DNA from: Firmicutes bacterium UBA5766
Lineage (GTDB): Bacteria > Bacillota > Desulfotomaculia > Desulfotomaculales > Nap2-2B
DNA length: 30,452 nt
Reading direction: 5' to 3'
NCBI GenBank assembly: GCA_002418775.1
Contig: DIEU01000032.1
Location: 1-30,452, forward strand
A model generated the notes under the pieces. That model was not told the origin of the DNA. It saw only the letters and a program-made list of their open reading frames with translations, and made no database searches. The position numbers and the translations under genes are program-made. Positions 1-7,954 of the stretch are shown here, piece by piece (position 1 is the first letter of the stretch; every line of letters begins with the position of its first letter).

Positions 1-87
1 ATTTTCAAGGCTTTGCGGGTTCCGAAGGGCCAATTTTGGGCCTTTATAGGACTGTTTTGCCGAAAGTTGGGCTAGGATAGGATAAAA

Positions 88-822
88 TTGCATTTATTTC
101 TGTCAATCCTTCTCGTATTCTTTACGCTGATAACAGGCTGCAATTCAACCACCCGTATACTTGATCATTCATTTCAGCCAAAAGTAGAAAACAAGCAGGT
201 TTATCTGGTCAATAACGCTGTCGAAGATATCCTGGCGGATGCTGACAGCAGCTCGGAGAGAGTCACTCAGGCGCTGTTGGGAGATCCGGTGCATATTATA
301 GATGAATCCAACTTGAAATGGTATAAGGTTAAAGTTCCGGACGGTTATGTCGGTTATGTAAGAAAGGGTGCTATAGTAAAGGAAGGGCAGGATAGCATTT
401 ATCTGCGTAACGGTAAAGTAGCTATGATCAAGGCCGACAATGTGTCGATCCTTGCTTCCCCCGAATCAAAGACCGGGGTCGGCAGGGCTTTCAGAGGTTC
501 TCAGCTCCCTTTGATCAAACAAGAAAATGATTGGTTGGAAATAGCTCTGCCAGATAGCCGTACCGGTTGGATAAAAGCAGACGACGCCATGCTGCTCCCT
601 AAAAGGGATGGAGCTCCAAAGGGCAGCCCTGATAATGTTATCGCTATAGCCAGATTATACCTGGGCGTTCCTTATCTTTGGGGTGGTGTCACCTCACAGG
701 GGATTGACTGCTCGGGACTTACTTATATCACCTTATTATGGAAGAAGATTTATATAGCCTGCCCTCGTCAACACAACTCGAATCTCCATCAAATACACCT
801 TTTTCACTTAACCTGCTTTTAG
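88..822 (+). CDS. Lipoprotein with two SH3-like domains and a truncated NlpC/P60 peptidase domain
   Basis: Seen: a TTG start is followed by a hydrophobic signal peptide and a lipobox (LITGC), so Cys18 would be the lipidated residue. Two SH3-like segments follow at about residues 38-97 and 108-170; such domains usually bind cell-wall peptides. The start of an NlpC/P60 domain begins near residue 182, with PYLWGG and the catalytic Cys208 in DCSGL. Known for the family: these are cell-wall gamma-D-Glu-diamino acid endopeptidases with a Cys-His-polar triad. Odd: soon after Thr212 the sequence stops resembling the family, and the frame ends about 30 residues later without the region that should carry the catalytic His. 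The protein is therefore probably inactive as a peptidase. A rearrangement near base 730 is likelier than a simple frameshift, because no other frame restores the domain. The ribosome binding site is weak, so the start is uncertain. It could equally be called a pseudogene. Confidence 0.6.
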   Translation: MHLFLSILLVFFTLITGCNSTTRILDHSFQPKVENKQVYLVNNAVEDILADADSSSERVTQALLGDPVHIIDESNLKWYKVKVPDGYVGYVRKGAIVKEGQDSIYLRNGKVAMIKADNVSILASPESKTGVGRAFRGSQLPLIKQENDWLEIALPDSRTGWIKADDAMLLPKRDGAPKGSPDNVIAIARLYLGVPYLWGGVTSQGIDCSGLTYITLLWKKIYIACPRQHNSNLHQIHLFHLTCF

Positions 823-1011
823 GGTTATGCCGCTTTTTTCTTCAATTCAGCTTATCGTATTTCATGCAAATTTCCCTAATAAAAAAGGTTATCTGGCAAT
901 TAATGTAGAATATAGGCAAAATATGGTCATATAAATACATAAGAACCATCCAAGAACCGTTCCGATATTTTTTATGCGGAAGTAATAGGGGATTAAGATA
1001 ATTAATAAGGC

Positions 1012-1212
1012 ATGAAAATACGTGATATAATTAAGTTGCTACGAAAAGATGGCTGGCAACAAGTAGTGCAGGAGGGAAGTCACAGACAATTTAAACATCC
1101 TGCAAAACCAGGCCGCGTAACAGTTGCCGGACACCCCAGTAAAGAATTAGACCCTGAAATTTTGGACAGTATTCTAAAGCAAGCAGGATTGAAAGGAAGG
1201 CGAAAGGGTTGA
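1012..1212 (+). CDS. hicA: HicA family toxin (mRNA interferase)
   Basis: This is a 66-residue HicA/YcfA-type protein. Known for the family: a small double-stranded-RNA-binding-like fold that cleaves mRNA independently of the ribosome and is neutralised by HicB. Seen: the N-terminal helix MKIRDIIKLLRKDGW, the GSHRQFKHP strand carrying the catalytic His (about residue 24), and a basic C-terminus. It overlaps the downstream antitoxin gene by four bases, the usual toxin-first hicAB arrangement. The ATG is preceded by AAGG very close to the start and a purine-rich stretch further upstream, so translation may be weak. It lies just downstream of a truncated lipoprotein gene, consistent with an accessory insertion. 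Confidence 0.88.
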   Translation: MKIRDIIKLLRKDGWQQVVQEGSHRQFKHPAKPGRVTVAGHPSKELDPEILDSILKQAGLKGRRKG

Positions 1213-1418
1213 AATACGTAGTAGTAATTAAGAAAGCAGGCAAAAATTATTCTGCATACTTGCCTGATGTTCCTGGATGTGTTGCAGCAGGAGACACACC
1301 GGAAGAAACTCTTAAACTATTAGCTGAAGCATTAAAAATGCACTTGAACGGATTAAGGGAAGATGGCCTGCCCATTCCAAAGCCGACCACTAAAACAGAT
1401 TATATAGCCATTCAATAA
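1209..1418 (+). CDS. hicB: HicB family antitoxin, minimal form
   Basis: This 69-residue protein has the HicB N-terminal fold: a YVVVIKKAGKNYSAYLPDVP strand region followed by GCVAAGDTPEETLKLLAEAL. It should bind and block the preceding toxin. The start is a TTG overlapping the toxin stop codon (TTGA), with a purine-rich GGAAGGCGAAAGG just upstream. Odd: many HicB proteins carry a C-terminal helix-turn-helix or ribbon-helix-helix domain for autoregulation. Here the chain ends right after the partial RNase-H-like fold, so DNA binding by this protein alone is not evident. It ends about 140 bases before the next gene. Confidence 0.85.
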   Translation: MKYVVVIKKAGKNYSAYLPDVPGCVAAGDTPEETLKLLAEALKMHLNGLREDGLPIPKPTTKTDYIAIQ

Positions 1419-1533
1419 TCATTATTTACAAAAAATCAATAAGGCAAATACCAGTCTTCCTTCCCCCCTTAAATTGACACAACAAAAACGTCCCCTTGTG
1501 TCCCTTTTTGTAGCATTTTACCATGACAATTGG

Positions 1534-1548
1534 CCTATAAATTATAGG
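1534..1548 (+). promoter_or_regulatory. Perfect dyad overlapping the ribosome binding site of the DUF389 gene
   Basis: CCTATAAATTATAGG is a perfect 7+1+7 palindrome. Its right arm runs into the AGGAGGG ribosome binding site at about 1546-1552, ten bases before the GTG start at 1562. It could be a protein operator, or an RNA hairpin that hides the ribosome binding site. The sequence alone does not decide. No clear -35/-10 pair was found in 1419-1561. Confidence 0.35.
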
Positions 1549-1561
1549 AGGGAATCTTACG

Positions 1562-3190
1562 GTGTTTCCTGATGTATTGGACAAGCTGCACCGAAATATG
1601 ACTCCGGAAGCAAGAGAAAGAGCCCGCCGGAGGATAATTGACCTCTCCAAATCCTCAAGTTCTTTCTATCTTCTTGTTTGTCTGTCAGCCATAATAGCTA
1701 CTTTCGGGCTTCTGGCCAACAGCTCCGCCGTGGTTATAGGGGCTATGCTGGTGGCGCCCTTGATGGGGCCTATTTTTGGCATTGCGCTTGCTCTCTCGAC
1801 AGGTAACCGTATTTTACTCAAGACTGTCGTATTTGCCGAGATAGTTGGAATCATCCTTGCGGTAGCCCTTCCTGCCCTGGTAGGGCTGATTCCTCTACGT
1901 CCCGATTTTGGTTCGGAAATTCTGGCCCGCACTCAACCCACCATTTATGATGTGCTGGTCGCATTGGCTTCCGGTTTGGCCGGGGCTTATGCATTAATTG
2001 ACGAGAAGATAAGTCCGGCCTTGCCGGGGGTCGCTATTGCCACCGCCCTGGTTCCGCCGCTGGCCGCGTGCGGATTAAACCTGGCCGCAGGCAACTGGAT
2101 GCTTGCCTGGGGAGCTTTTTTGCTTTTTTTAATAAACTTTATTGCCATTGAATTTGCTGCCGCCACTACCTTTATGGCGCTGGGGGTGGTGGAGTTTTCT
2201 TATGCCAGCAACGGTTCACTCATGAAAGCAGTAATCAAACGCCTGGGGATAAGTTTTATCATCCTGCTCCTGGCTACCGTTTTTGTGACCCAGACTCTAA
2301 TTAACATAATTGGTGATAGAAAATTAGATAACCGGATACGGGAGGTGCTGACCGAACAATTGAACACCTATGCGGGCGCCAGGCTGTCAAATGTTAAATG
2401 GAGCCAAAGCGGAACAGCGCTTGATATCAGAGCGGTAGTTATAACTCCTCAGGAATTCGACCCCCAGCGCGTAGCCAGTCTTGAAGACACTCTGCAAGCA
2501 CAGGTTAATTCCCATAGCCAATTGATCGTCCGTTCGGTAATTTCCAAAGATGCAGACCGTAATGGGCCGGTATTTATCAGTGCCGAGGAACAACAGCAGC
2601 GGAGCGCGGCAACCCTGGAAGAGGAATACATGAACAAGGTGTCACTGATTATAAGCGAGCAGTTGAAATCCATGGGAGGCGCCCAGTTGAGCAATGTGAC
2701 TAAAGAAGTTGCCGACGGCATCCCCGTAATAACCGCCAGTATCCGGACCTATCAGGCCATAACTCCGGTTGAAGTACTGGCCATTCAACAACAACTGGAT
2801 GATGAAGTTGACGATTCCATTAAATTGATCATAAGATCCACTATCACCAAGGATGCAGATTCCCAGCAGTTTTTGCACCAAGCAGTAGCTTTTAGAGACA
2901 CCCTCCAGGGTGAGGACTTATTGATTTTTGACCGCTTGTCGAATGAAATTACCTGGTACCTCTCTCAAATAGCCCTGGGGATTTCGGTAGCCGGATTGAA
3001 TTTTGAGCTAAAGGATAACGCTTTTACTGTCAAAGCATCCGTAAATACTCCGGCAACTTTAACCCCCGACCAGGTTAATGCGGTGCAAAGGCATCTTCAG
3101 AGTGCGATTGATCCCCGTATTAAAATTACTGTCCATTCAATAGTTGGGGGAACTGCGACTGCTGAATCGTATACAACATGGTCTGAGTAA
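1562..3190 (+). CDS. DUF389 family membrane protein with three repeated C-terminal domains
   Basis: The 542-residue protein starts at GTG after a good AGGAGGG site. Residues 1-250 are the DUF389 hydrophobic domain: about seven membrane segments (roughly 34-54, 57-79, 87-110, 127-147, 154-176, 178-207 and 228-250) with the family signature SSAVVIGAMLVAPLMGPI. The family's function is not established; transport has been suggested. Odd: after the last membrane segment come three related segments at about 258-332, 358-433 and 462-530. Each has a strand-helix-strand pattern. The first two share LSNV near the start, a long helix, and an ending LIxRSxIxKDAD; the third ends KITVHSIVGG. They recall BON-like small domains, but I cannot confirm that. 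The gene is monocistronic and convergent with clpX. Confidence 0.82.
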   Translation: MFPDVLDKLHRNMTPEARERARRRIIDLSKSSSSFYLLVCLSAIIATFGLLANSSAVVIGAMLVAPLMGPIFGIALALSTGNRILLKTVVFAEIVGIILAVALPALVGLIPLRPDFGSEILARTQPTIYDVLVALASGLAGAYALIDEKISPALPGVAIATALVPPLAACGLNLAAGNWMLAWGAFLLFLINFIAIEFAAATTFMALGVVEFSYASNGSLMKAVIKRLGISFIILLLATVFVTQTLINIIGDRKLDNRIREVLTEQLNTYAGARLSNVKWSQSGTALDIRAVVITPQEFDPQRVASLEDTLQAQVNSHSQLIVRSVISKDADRNGPVFISAEEQQQRSAATLEEEYMNKVSLIISEQLKSMGGAQLSNVTKEVADGIPVITASIRTYQAITPVEVLAIQQQLDDEVDDSIKLIIRSTITKDADSQQFLHQAVAFRDTLQGEDLLIFDRLSNEITWYLSQIALGISVAGLNFELKDNAFTVKASVNTPATLTPDQVNAVQRHLQSAIDPRIKITVHSIVGGTATAESYTTWSE

Positions 3191-3359
3191 AAAACTATCT
3201 TAACAGAAAATACAGCCTGGGGATTTACATAAAATATATCTGACCGGGCAGTATGAACTGGACACAGAAATTAGATTGTATGAGGGATATAATTATCTAT
3301 AGGGTAATTTCATTTCAAACCAAAATCCTGAATTAGGTAAAATTGGATTAGCATAACGA

Positions 3360-3384
3360 AAGGCTGCCTTTTTCAGGCAGCCTT
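3360..3384 (-). terminator. Hairpin terminator of the tig-clpP-clpX cluster
   Basis: A nine-base-pair perfect stem (AAGGCTGCC / GGCAGCCTT) with a seven-base loop lies 20 bases beyond the clpX stop codon. On the minus strand it is followed by TTCGTTATGC, a weak T tract. It may also serve the convergent DUF389 gene. No lon-type gene follows clpX, so transcription of the Clp cluster probably ends here. Confidence 0.6.
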
Positions 3385-3403
3385 CTTAGTTTCAGCGTAT
3401 TGT

Positions 3404-4657
3404 TTATGCGGATTCTTCTTTTCTCTTCTTCTTTCTTTCCGTGGTCACCAGGAGCGGTTTATCCCGCTTGGCGATGGTTTCCTTGGTGATGATGCACTTG
3501 GAGACGTCCTCGCGTGAGGGTATCTCGTACATCACTTCCAGCATGATTTCTTCGAGGATGGCCCTCAGGCCGCGGGCTCCGGTGTTTCTTTTCTTGGCTT
3601 CCAGGGAAATCGCCTTGAGCGTTTCCGGCTGGAATTCCAGCGTGACGCCGTCCAGCTCGAACAGCTTCTCGTACTGTTTGACCAGTGCGTTCTTCGGTTC
3701 GGTCAGGATGCGGATCAGCGCTTCCTCGTCCAAAGCGTCTACGGTGACGATTATAGGCAGACGCCCGACAAACTCGGGAATCAGGCCGTACTTCAAAAGG
3801 TCCTCGGGCATGATTTTCTTGAGGATGTCGCCAATGTTCCGCTCTATTTTCGGCTGTAGTTCGGCGCCGAAGCCCATGGACTTTTTGCCGATCCTGTTCT
3901 GGATGATCTTTTCTATACCGTCAAAAGCCCCTCCGCAGATGAAGAGGATGTTCGTAGTATCCAGCTGGATGAATTCCTGGTGCGGGTGCTTGCGGCCTCC
4001 CTGAGGCGGTACGCTGGCGATAGTTCCCTCCAGGATTTTCAGCAGCGCCTGCTGGACGCCTTCGCCCGATACATCCCTGGTGATTGACGGGTTTTCCGAC
4101 TTGCGGGCGATTTTATCAATCTCATCTATGTAAATAATACCCTTTTCAGCTTTCTCGATATCGTAATCAGCAGCCTGGATCAGTTTCAGCAGGATGTTTT
4201 CCACATCCTCGCCGACATAACCGGCTTCGGTAAGGGAAGTTGCGTCCGCAATTGCAAAAGGTACGTTAAGCAGCTTGGCGAGTGTCTGCGCCAGCAGGGT
4301 CTTGCCGCATCCCGTAGGTCCCAAAATAACGATATTGCTTTTCTGAAGTTCAACATCGTCAACCTTGCCGCCCAGGTTAATCCGCTTGTAGTGGTTATAG
4401 ACGGCGACAGCCAGAGACTTTTTGGCGTCTTCCTGTCCGATTACGTACTGGTCCAGAAAATCCTTGATTTCCTTCGGCTTTGGAATATCCCCGATTTCCA
4501 GACTGATATCTTCGTTTAGTTCCTCTTCGATTATTTCGTTGCAGAGTTCGATACACTCGTCGCAGATATATACGCTTGGCCCGGCTACCAGTTTTTTTAC
4601 CTGGTCCTGTAATTTACCACAAAAGGAACACTTCAACTGCCCTTTTTCATTAAACAT
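3404..4657 (-). CDS. clpX: ATP-dependent Clp protease ATP-binding subunit ClpX
   Basis: ClpX is the hexameric AAA+ unfoldase that feeds substrates to ClpP in the cytosol. Seen (417 residues): an N-terminal zinc-binding domain with Cys10, Cys13, Cys32 and Cys35; Walker A GPTGCGKT at 113-120; the pore loop GYVGE at 146-150; Walker B IIYIDEID at 174-181; the GGRKHPHQ loop; an MGFG stretch at the place of the ClpP-docking IGF loop; and the sensor-2 helix near RNTGARGLRAILE. Start choice: the ATG at 4657 has AGAGG eight bases upstream, whereas the GTG three codons earlier lies inside that ribosome binding site. Length and motifs are standard. It lies 42 bases downstream of clpP, and a hairpin follows the stop codon. 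Confidence 0.97.
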   Translation of the reverse strand: MFNEKGQLKCSFCGKLQDQVKKLVAGPSVYICDECIELCNEIIEEELNEDISLEIGDIPKPKEIKDFLDQYVIGQEDAKKSLAVAVYNHYKRINLGGKVDDVELQKSNIVILGPTGCGKTLLAQTLAKLLNVPFAIADATSLTEAGYVGEDVENILLKLIQAADYDIEKAEKGIIYIDEIDKIARKSENPSITRDVSGEGVQQALLKILEGTIASVPPQGGRKHPHQEFIQLDTTNILFICGGAFDGIEKIIQNRIGKKSMGFGAELQPKIERNIGDILKKIMPEDLLKYGLIPEFVGRLPIIVTVDALDEEALIRILTEPKNALVKQYEKLFELDGVTLEFQPETLKAISLEAKKRNTGARGLRAILEEIMLEVMYEIPSREDVSKCIITKETIAKRDKPLLVTTERKKKRKEESA

Positions 4658-4699
4658 ACCTTTCACCTCTTGTTCTATTTCTTAACTTTTCAACTTTGC

Positions 4700-5284
4700 T
4701 TAACGTCTTACAAAAACCTCGTCTATGATTCCGTATTCCTCTGCTTCTTTGGCCGACATGAAGAAGTCACGCTCGGTATCCTGGGCGACCTTTTCTTTGG
4801 GCTGCCCGGTGTGTTTGGCAAGGATCTCGTTTAGTATTTCCCTCATCCGCAGTATCTCACGCGCGTGTATGTCAATATCCGTAGCCTGGCCCTGCGCTCC
4901 GCCGGAAGGCTGGTGGAGCATAATCCTGGCGAAGGGGAGGGCGAACCTTTTCCCTTTGGCCCCGGAAGCCAGTAAAAATGAACCCAGGCTGGCGGCCTGG
5001 CCGAGGCAGATGGTTGATACGTCAGGCTTTACATATTGCATTGTATCATAAATTGCCATACCGGCGGTAACTATTCCGCCTGGAGAGTTTATGTAAAGAT
5101 GGATATCTTTCTCAGGATCCTCGGCTTCCAGGAAAAGCATCTGGGCGATGACGAGGTTGGCGACATAGTCGTCAATCGGACCGCCTAAAAAGATAATTCT
5201 GTCTTTCAGCAGTCGGGAATATATGTCATAGGCTCTTTCTCCCCGGTTAGTTTGCTCTACAACCATCGGTACAAGTACGGACAT
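4700..5284 (-). CDS. clpP: ATP-dependent Clp protease proteolytic subunit ClpP
   Basis: ClpP is the tetradecameric serine peptidase of ClpXP. Seen: 194 residues with the catalytic triad Ser99 (GQAAS), His124 (MLHQP) and Asp173 (DTERD), plus the SPGG oxyanion-region motif at 67-70. A strong AAGGAGGT site lies six bases before the ATG, so the start is firm. It sits between tig and clpX, an order common in bacteria. The 107-base gap to tig holds an imperfect A/T-rich inverted repeat but no CtsR-like tandem heptad that I can see. Nothing about the protein is unusual. Confidence 0.97.
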   Translation of the reverse strand: MSVLVPMVVEQTNRGERAYDIYSRLLKDRIIFLGGPIDDYVANLVIAQMLFLEAEDPEKDIHLYINSPGGIVTAGMAIYDTMQYVKPDVSTICLGQAASLGSFLLASGAKGKRFALPFARIMLHQPSGGAQGQATDIDIHAREILRMREILNEILAKHTGQPKEKVAQDTERDFFMSAKEAEEYGIIDEVFVRR

Positions 5285-5391
5285 CAGAATACCTCCTTAA
5301 GATAATCTATTCCTCTTTTAGATCTTTGTTTCTTTTTTGCGCCGCAAAAAGAACATTTAAGTTTTATTTTAGACAATTTAGGCGCCTTCTT

Positions 5392-6726
5392 TTATTCCTC
5401 TTCAACTTTGTTTTCCTGTTCTTCTTTTTCTTCGGCAGGTTCGGCTATCTTGGCCTGGCTGATGATAAAGTCGATTGCCTTGTTGATCCTGATCTGCTCA
5501 GCCAGCTTGCCGCGTCCCCTTTCTTCCACAGTTTTTTTGATCATTTCCGTGCTCTGTCCTATCTCACGGCCGATATTTTCGATCTCGGCCTCTATCTCAT
5601 CCTCGCTGGGCTCAAGCTTTTCCGCTTTTGCTATCGCTTCCAGGACCAGTGTCCTTTTCACGCTTTTTTCCGCCTCCGGCTTGAACTGCTTTCTCATCTC
5701 TTCAACTGTCGAGCCGGTGTAGGACAGGTAGTCCTGCATGGAAACACCCTGTGTCCATAGGTTCCTCTCAATATCTTCCGCCATCTCGTCAATGCGTCCC
5801 TCGAGCATTTCGTCAGGTATTTCCATCTGGGAGTTATCCACTGCCTTGTTGATTAGGGTTTGTTTAAAAACCGCATCCGACCTGGTTTTGCTTGCCTGTT
5901 CCAGTTTATTCCTGATATTTGCCTTTAATTCTTCCAGAGTCTCAAATTCGCTGACGTCCTTGGCAAAGTCGTCATCGATGGGGGCAAGTTCCTTGCGTTT
6001 GATTTCCTTGACCGTAACCGTAAACACCGCCTTCTTGCCGGCCAGGTCCTCTTTGCGGTAGTCCTCAGGAAAAGTTACCTCGATATCTTTGGTTTCCTCC
6101 CGCTTCATGCCGACCATGCCATCTTCCATGCCCGCTATGAAAACGTGGCTGCCTATTTCCAGGTTGTAATCTTTCCCTTCTCCGCCTTCGAAGGGGATTC
6201 CGTCAATTTTTCCAAGAAAATCAATGGTCAGCAGATCTTTGTTTTCAACTTCCCCTTCTTCAATTGAAACCAGCCTGGCGTGCATCTGCTGCAGGCGGTT
6301 TAATTCATTGTCAATATCGTCATCTTTAATGCTGGTGTCCGGTTTGAACGCTTCCAGCCCTGTATATTGACCCAAAGCAACTTCGGGTTTAACAGTCACC
6401 CTTGCTTTAAAAACAACCGGCTTACCTTCCTCAACCTGAACCAGTTCAAGCTGTGGTTGGGCAACAGGCTCAATGCCGGTATCGCCCACCGCCATGAAAT
6501 AAGCCTCAGGGATCACTGTTTCGACGGCTTCATCAACCAGCGCCTGTGTGCCTACATGCCTTTCAAAAATAAAGCGGGGAGTTTTTCCTCTCCGGAAACC
6601 GGGTACATTTACTTTCTTGACCATTTTTTGATAAGCCTGATCCAATGCCTGTGAAAATCTCTCCGTTTCTACCTCGATTTCCAGCAGAACAGTATTATTT
6701 TCTATCCTCTCCGCGGTTGCTTTCAT
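5392..6726 (-). CDS. tig: Trigger factor, ribosome-associated chaperone and peptidyl-prolyl isomerase
   Basis: Trigger factor binds the ribosome exit tunnel and shields nascent chains. Seen (444 residues): an N-terminal ribosome-binding domain with the signature GFRRGKTP at 43-50; an FKBP-type isomerase domain at about 160-245 (VENKDLLTIDFLGKIDGIPF onward); and a long helical C-terminal arm ending in a Glu/Lys-rich tail. The ATG is preceded by AAGGGGGAT. It is the first gene of the tig-clpP-clpX cluster. A promoter and a tandem 16-base repeat lie in its upstream region. Confidence 0.97.
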   Translation of the reverse strand: MKATAERIENNTVLLEIEVETERFSQALDQAYQKMVKKVNVPGFRRGKTPRFIFERHVGTQALVDEAVETVIPEAYFMAVGDTGIEPVAQPQLELVQVEEGKPVVFKARVTVKPEVALGQYTGLEAFKPDTSIKDDDIDNELNRLQQMHARLVSIEEGEVENKDLLTIDFLGKIDGIPFEGGEGKDYNLEIGSHVFIAGMEDGMVGMKREETKDIEVTFPEDYRKEDLAGKKAVFTVTVKEIKRKELAPIDDDFAKDVSEFETLEELKANIRNKLEQASKTRSDAVFKQTLINKAVDNSQMEIPDEMLEGRIDEMAEDIERNLWTQGVSMQDYLSYTGSTVEEMRKQFKPEAEKSVKRTLVLEAIAKAEKLEPSEDEIEAEIENIGREIGQSTEMIKKTVEERGRGKLAEQIRINKAIDFIISQAKIAEPAEEKEEQENKVEEE

Positions 6727-6811
6727 CTACGATCCCCCTTGTTATATATATGCCCGTTGTTTTGATCCCAATATACACCTGACAGCATTCTTAATTTTAA
6801 TTATTTTTTGG

Positions 6812-6843
6812 CTTTATAATCCAGAATCTTTATAACCCAGAAT
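6812..6843 (-). repeat. Two tandem 16-base repeats in the tig upstream region
   Basis: On the minus strand the unit ATTCTGGRTTATAAAG occurs twice back to back, differing at one base. The repeats begin a few bases past the predicted -10 box of tig and cover the likely transcription start. Each unit contains TTATAA, so they could be an operator or alternative -10 elements. Confidence 0.6.
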
Positions 6844-6846
6844 TAT

Positions 6847-6875
6847 ATTCTACATTAAATAACGCAATCCTTCAA
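6847..6875 (-). promoter_or_regulatory. Candidate sigma-A promoter for tig-clpP-clpX
   Basis: On the minus strand TTGAAG (6875-6870) is separated by exactly 17 bases from TAGAAT (6852-6847). It lies about 120 bases upstream of the tig ATG, in an A/T-rich intergenic region. Other -10-like boxes occur nearby, so the exact start of transcription is uncertain. Confidence 0.45.
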
Positions 6876-6889
6876 CAAAAAACCCCGTC

Positions 6890-6957
6890 GGATTAAAAAA
6901 ACCGTAAAAAACAATCTGCCGGCTCCTTGAAAAAGTATCTTTTATAAGGACGCCGGC
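6890..6957 (-). terminator. Rho-independent terminator of the por-diaphorase operon
   Basis: On the minus strand, GCCGGC-G-TCCTT pairs with AAGGA-GCCGGC around a 17-base loop (6957-6918), with one bulged base. T-rich runs follow (about 6914-6890). It starts about 40 bases after the porB stop codon. Between them is a small tandem repeat of AAGTAAGGCAA (two copies, 6970-6991). Confidence 0.7.
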
Positions 6958-6997
6958 AAGTATTTTTCTAAGTAAGGCAAAAGTAAGGCAAAACTGT

Positions 6998-7921
6998 CTA
7001 TAATTGTGCTTTCATTTTCAGCTTATTATAGTCCGCTGTCACCCTTTCCTGGATCTGCGAGATTAATTCAGGAGTCAGGTGGCGGAACCTCCCCTGTGGC
7101 TTCAGGTAGTCGATGACGGGTTTTAATTCAGGCACGTCATGCGTTATCCGGTACTTGCCGTCTTCCACTTCGTACAGGGGGAAGACTCCGCTTTCCACAG
7201 CCAGCCGCCCGATCCAGATAGCCTTATCTGGCGGTACTCTCCAGCCCGTCGGGCAGACGGAAAGAACATGCACATAAGCCGGACCCTTTTTCTGAGCCGC
7301 TTTTTCAATCTTGCGAAGAAGGTCAAACGGGTAGCTGGCGCAGGCTGTGGCCACATAAGGTATATTGTGGGCAACCGCTATTTCCGGCATGTTTTTCTTC
7401 CAGGTCACCTGTCCCGGCTTTACTTTTCCGGCAGGCGAGGTTGTAGTGGAAGCGCCGAAGGGAGTTGCCGAAGACCTTTGAATGCCTGTATTCATATAAG
7501 CTTCGTTGTCATAACACACATATAAAAAGTCGTGCCCTCTTTCAAAAGCCCCGGACAGGGCTTGAAGGCCTATGTCACTTGTTGCGCCGTCGCCGCCCAT
7601 TCCGAGGAATACCGTACCCTTGTCAGGTAGTTTGCCTTTTCTGACCAGGGCTTTTACGCCCGCTTCGGCGCCCGACGCCACTGCGGCGGCATTTTCAAAA
7701 GCCACGTGGATCCAGGGGACCCTCCAGTTGGTAAACGGCAGGGGCGTGGAGATTATTTCCATACACCCGGTGGCGCAGGCCACGATTACGTTGTTGCCCA
7801 GGGCCTTGGCGACCATCCTGACGGATAAGGCTTCGGCGCAACCCTGACAGGCCCGGTGACCGGGGGCAAAGTATTCTTTTTTGGTTACCAATCGGGCTGA
7901 ATATACATTAAGAGATTCCAT
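6998..7921 (-). CDS. porB: Pyruvate:ferredoxin oxidoreductase beta subunit PorB
   Basis: PorB binds thiamine diphosphate and a proximal [4Fe-4S] cluster. Together with PorA it forms the active site that converts pyruvate and CoA to acetyl-CoA and CO2. Seen (307 residues): cluster ligands Cys25 and Cys28 (CQGC), Cys53 (ATGC) and Cys223 (CPTGW), and the diphosphate/Mg-binding GDGATSD at about 110-116. AAGGAGAAGG precedes the ATG. Odd: it is the last gene of the operon, separated from porG-porD-porA by three diaphorase-type genes, whereas por genes are normally contiguous. This placement ties the diaphorase to the enzyme. Strict pyruvate specificity is an inference from family resemblance. Confidence 0.9.
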   Translation of the reverse strand: MESLNVYSARLVTKKEYFAPGHRACQGCAEALSVRMVAKALGNNVIVACATGCMEIISTPLPFTNWRVPWIHVAFENAAAVASGAEAGVKALVRKGKLPDKGTVFLGMGGDGATSDIGLQALSGAFERGHDFLYVCYDNEAYMNTGIQRSSATPFGASTTTSPAGKVKPGQVTWKKNMPEIAVAHNIPYVATACASYPFDLLRKIEKAAQKKGPAYVHVLSVCPTGWRVPPDKAIWIGRLAVESGVFPLYEVEDGKYRITHDVPELKPVIDYLKPQGRFRHLTPELISQIQERVTADYNKLKMKAQL

Positions 7922-7954
7922 TGTCCTTCTCCTTGATCTAAAGTTCTCCTTGGG

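Noticed and set aside
3441..4004. Long plus-strand open frame opposite clpX
   Set aside because: It is a serine-rich shadow of a highly conserved coding sequence.
5328..5354. Imperfect inverted repeat between clpP and tig
   Set aside because: On the minus strand the T-rich arm precedes the hairpin and an A-rich stretch follows, so it does not fit a rho-independent terminator.
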